DNA from: Oscillospiraceae bacterium HV4-5-C5C
GTDB taxonomy: Bacteria; Bacillota; Clostridia; Saccharofermentanales; Fastidiosipilaceae
NCBI GenBank assembly: GCA_012034405.1
Contig: JAAVLZ010000012.1
Span: 34,421 to 98,420 of the forward strand
Length of the DNA: 64,000 nt
Reading direction: 5' to 3'
In this document: positions 63,021-64,000 of the stretch, piece by piece
Layout of the letters: each line of letters opens with the position of its first letter
Position numbering within the stretch: position 1 is the stretch's first letter
Notes under the pieces: model-generated
The model's input: only the letters and a program-made list of their open reading frames with translations
Told to the model about the DNA's origin: nothing
Database searches by the model: none
Position numbers and translations under genes: made by a program

Positions 63021-63950
63021 ATGTTAAATGATCTGATTATCATCGGAGCGGGTCCGGCCGGGTCCAGTGCCGCGATCTACGCCGCCAGCCGGGGCATATC
63101 CGTCAGGTTACTGGAACAGCAGGCTGTAGGTGGTCTGATTGGTCAGGTCTCTACCGTAACGCATTATGCCGCGATAGCGGCTCATGAAACTGGTGCCGGC
63201 TTTGCACGGCGGCTGCAGGAGCAGCTGGCGGCAGCCAAGGTTGAGGTTTGCGTGGAAGCAGTCCATCAGGTCGCGCTGACGGGTCCGGTCAAGACTGTCC
63301 GGACCGCGGCCAACACCTATCAGGCGCGGGCGGTCATCCTGGCTAATGGCAGCACCCCCAACCGTCTGGATATTCCAGGCGAAGCCGAGCTGGATGGCCA
63401 CGGCATGAATCTGAACGCCGCCCGGGACGGCCGGGCTTATGCCGGGCATAATTTGTATGTGGTGGGAGGTGCGGACGGCGCGATTAAGGAGGCACTTTAC
63501 CTGGCTCAGTATGCCCATAAACTGGTGGTGGTTCATTTTGAAGATCAGCTGGGCGCTATTCCGCAGTTCGTCACCCCGCTGCTGCAGCTGTCCAATCTGG
63601 AGCTGCGCCTGCACACGCGCCTGTCCGCGCTGGAGGGCAAACAGGCTATTTCCCGGCTGCAGCTGACGGACGTACACAGCGGAGAAAGCCACTGGTACGA
63701 GGATCCTGGCGCAGGGGTATTTGTTTACGCTGGTTCCACCCCCAATACCACGCTGTATCCTGAGCTTAAACTTGAGAAGGGGTATATTCCGGTCAATGAA
63801 AAAATGGAGACCTCACTGCCCGGGGTCTATGCGGCCGGAGATATCCGGGTCAAGCAAGTTCGGCAAATCGCAACTGCGGTAGCCGATGGCGCTGTTGCCG
63901 GCATTAATGCGGCGGCTTATGTTAAGTCTGTCACTCGCACCTGCGTCTGA
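63021..63950 (+). CDS. Thioredoxin-reductase-like flavoprotein without CxxC
   Basis: 309-residue two-dinucleotide-binding flavoprotein of the TrxR fold. FAD motif IIGAGPAGSSAA (7-18), second nucleotide site VVGGADGAIKEA (147-158), and C-terminal FAD motif VYAAGDIR. Where TrxR has CATC (in VSYCATCDG), this protein has N132-A-A-R135 in MNLNAARDG, so the redox disulfide is gone. The HRRxxxR NADPH motif reads HFEDQLG, suggesting NADH or no nicotinamide preference. It cannot work as a normal thioredoxin reductase; a ferredoxin-linked or sulfur-related oxidoreductase is possible. Downstream of the arsR-family gene. Confidence 0.85.
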   Translation: MLNDLIIIGAGPAGSSAAIYAASRGISVRLLEQQAVGGLIGQVSTVTHYAAIAAHETGAGFARRLQEQLAAAKVEVCVEAVHQVALTGPVKTVRTAANTYQARAVILANGSTPNRLDIPGEAELDGHGMNLNAARDGRAYAGHNLYVVGGADGAIKEALYLAQYAHKLVVVHFEDQLGAIPQFVTPLLQLSNLELRLHTRLSALEGKQAISRLQLTDVHSGESHWYEDPGAGVFVYAGSTPNTTLYPELKLEKGYIPVNEKMETSLPGVYAAGDIRVKQVRQIATAVADGAVAGINAAAYVKSVTRTCV

Positions 63951-64000
63951 TTCCGGTCGGTCGGCCGGGGGACAGTCGCCTGGCGCCCACCGCTGGTCGG

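Overview
The window reads as chromosomal DNA of an anaerobic, low-redox Bacillota of the Clostridia type. The evidence is a division/cell-wall (dcw) cluster led by mraZ, a rimP-nusA-ylxR-ylxQ-infB operon, T-box riboswitches, an L27 with the Bacillota-type cleavable N-terminus next to the Prp protease, a Feo ferrous-iron system, rubredoxin, an Fe-type alcohol dehydrogenase and a membrane flavin locus. Base composition is roughly 50% GC with a more AT-rich island in the middle. No genus can be named from the sequence alone.

Region 1-13971 (minus strand): dcw cluster mraZ-rsmH-ftsL-like-PBP-murE-like-murF-mraY-ftsW-murG-ftsQ-sbp and then, behind its own promoter, ftsZ (cut by the left edge). Most genes overlap or nearly touch. 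murC, murD and ftsA are not in the cluster. The murE-position gene has kept the MurE fold outline but lost every catalytic motif that can be checked. Four in-phase GTGGTG-type repeats below the mraZ promoter look like the MraZ operator.

Region 14010-28887 (minus strand): one long housekeeping operon from a good promoter before rimP to a terminator after rodA: rimP, nusA, ylxR, ylxQ, infB (with an extra internal promoter), rbfA, nrnA, truB, a ribF gene fused in frame to an M16-peptidase-like YfmF domain, a YfmH-like M16 gene with a damaged zinc motif, lgt with a long acidic tail, and rodA. It couples transcription/translation factors to envelope genes.

Region 28900-37430: an IS30-type relic, an orphan P-loop gene, mscL and ilvN-ilvC, followed by a 5 kb AT-rich island of decayed conjugative-element genes, a GNAT acetyltransferase, a methionyl-tRNA synthetase under a Met T-box, and IS relics.

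Region 37441-46219: feoA-feoA-feoB with two small membrane proteins, a DUF4364-type regulator, rubredoxin, the rplU-prp-rpmA-obgE-yhbY ribosome/GTPase block, a glyoxalase-fold protein and a metallo-beta-lactamase-fold hydrolase.

Region 46300-63950: ilvE; a four-gene flavin/electron-transfer locus (NusG-II protein, Gx transporter, FMN-binding-like lipoprotein, ApbE); a purine permease; a D-2-hydroxyacid dehydrogenase; a YedK/HMCES protein; a HAD phosphatase; a KimA-like permease; a CstA transporter behind a T-box riboswitch; an Fe-alcohol dehydrogenase; and a probable sulfide-response group (rhodanese, SqrR/BigR-like ArsR repressor, and a thioredoxin-reductase-like flavoprotein without its CxxC). 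The most unusual items are the catalytically empty MurE, the RibF-YfmF fusion with its defective M16 partner, the T-box in front of cstA, and the persulfide-type regulator group.
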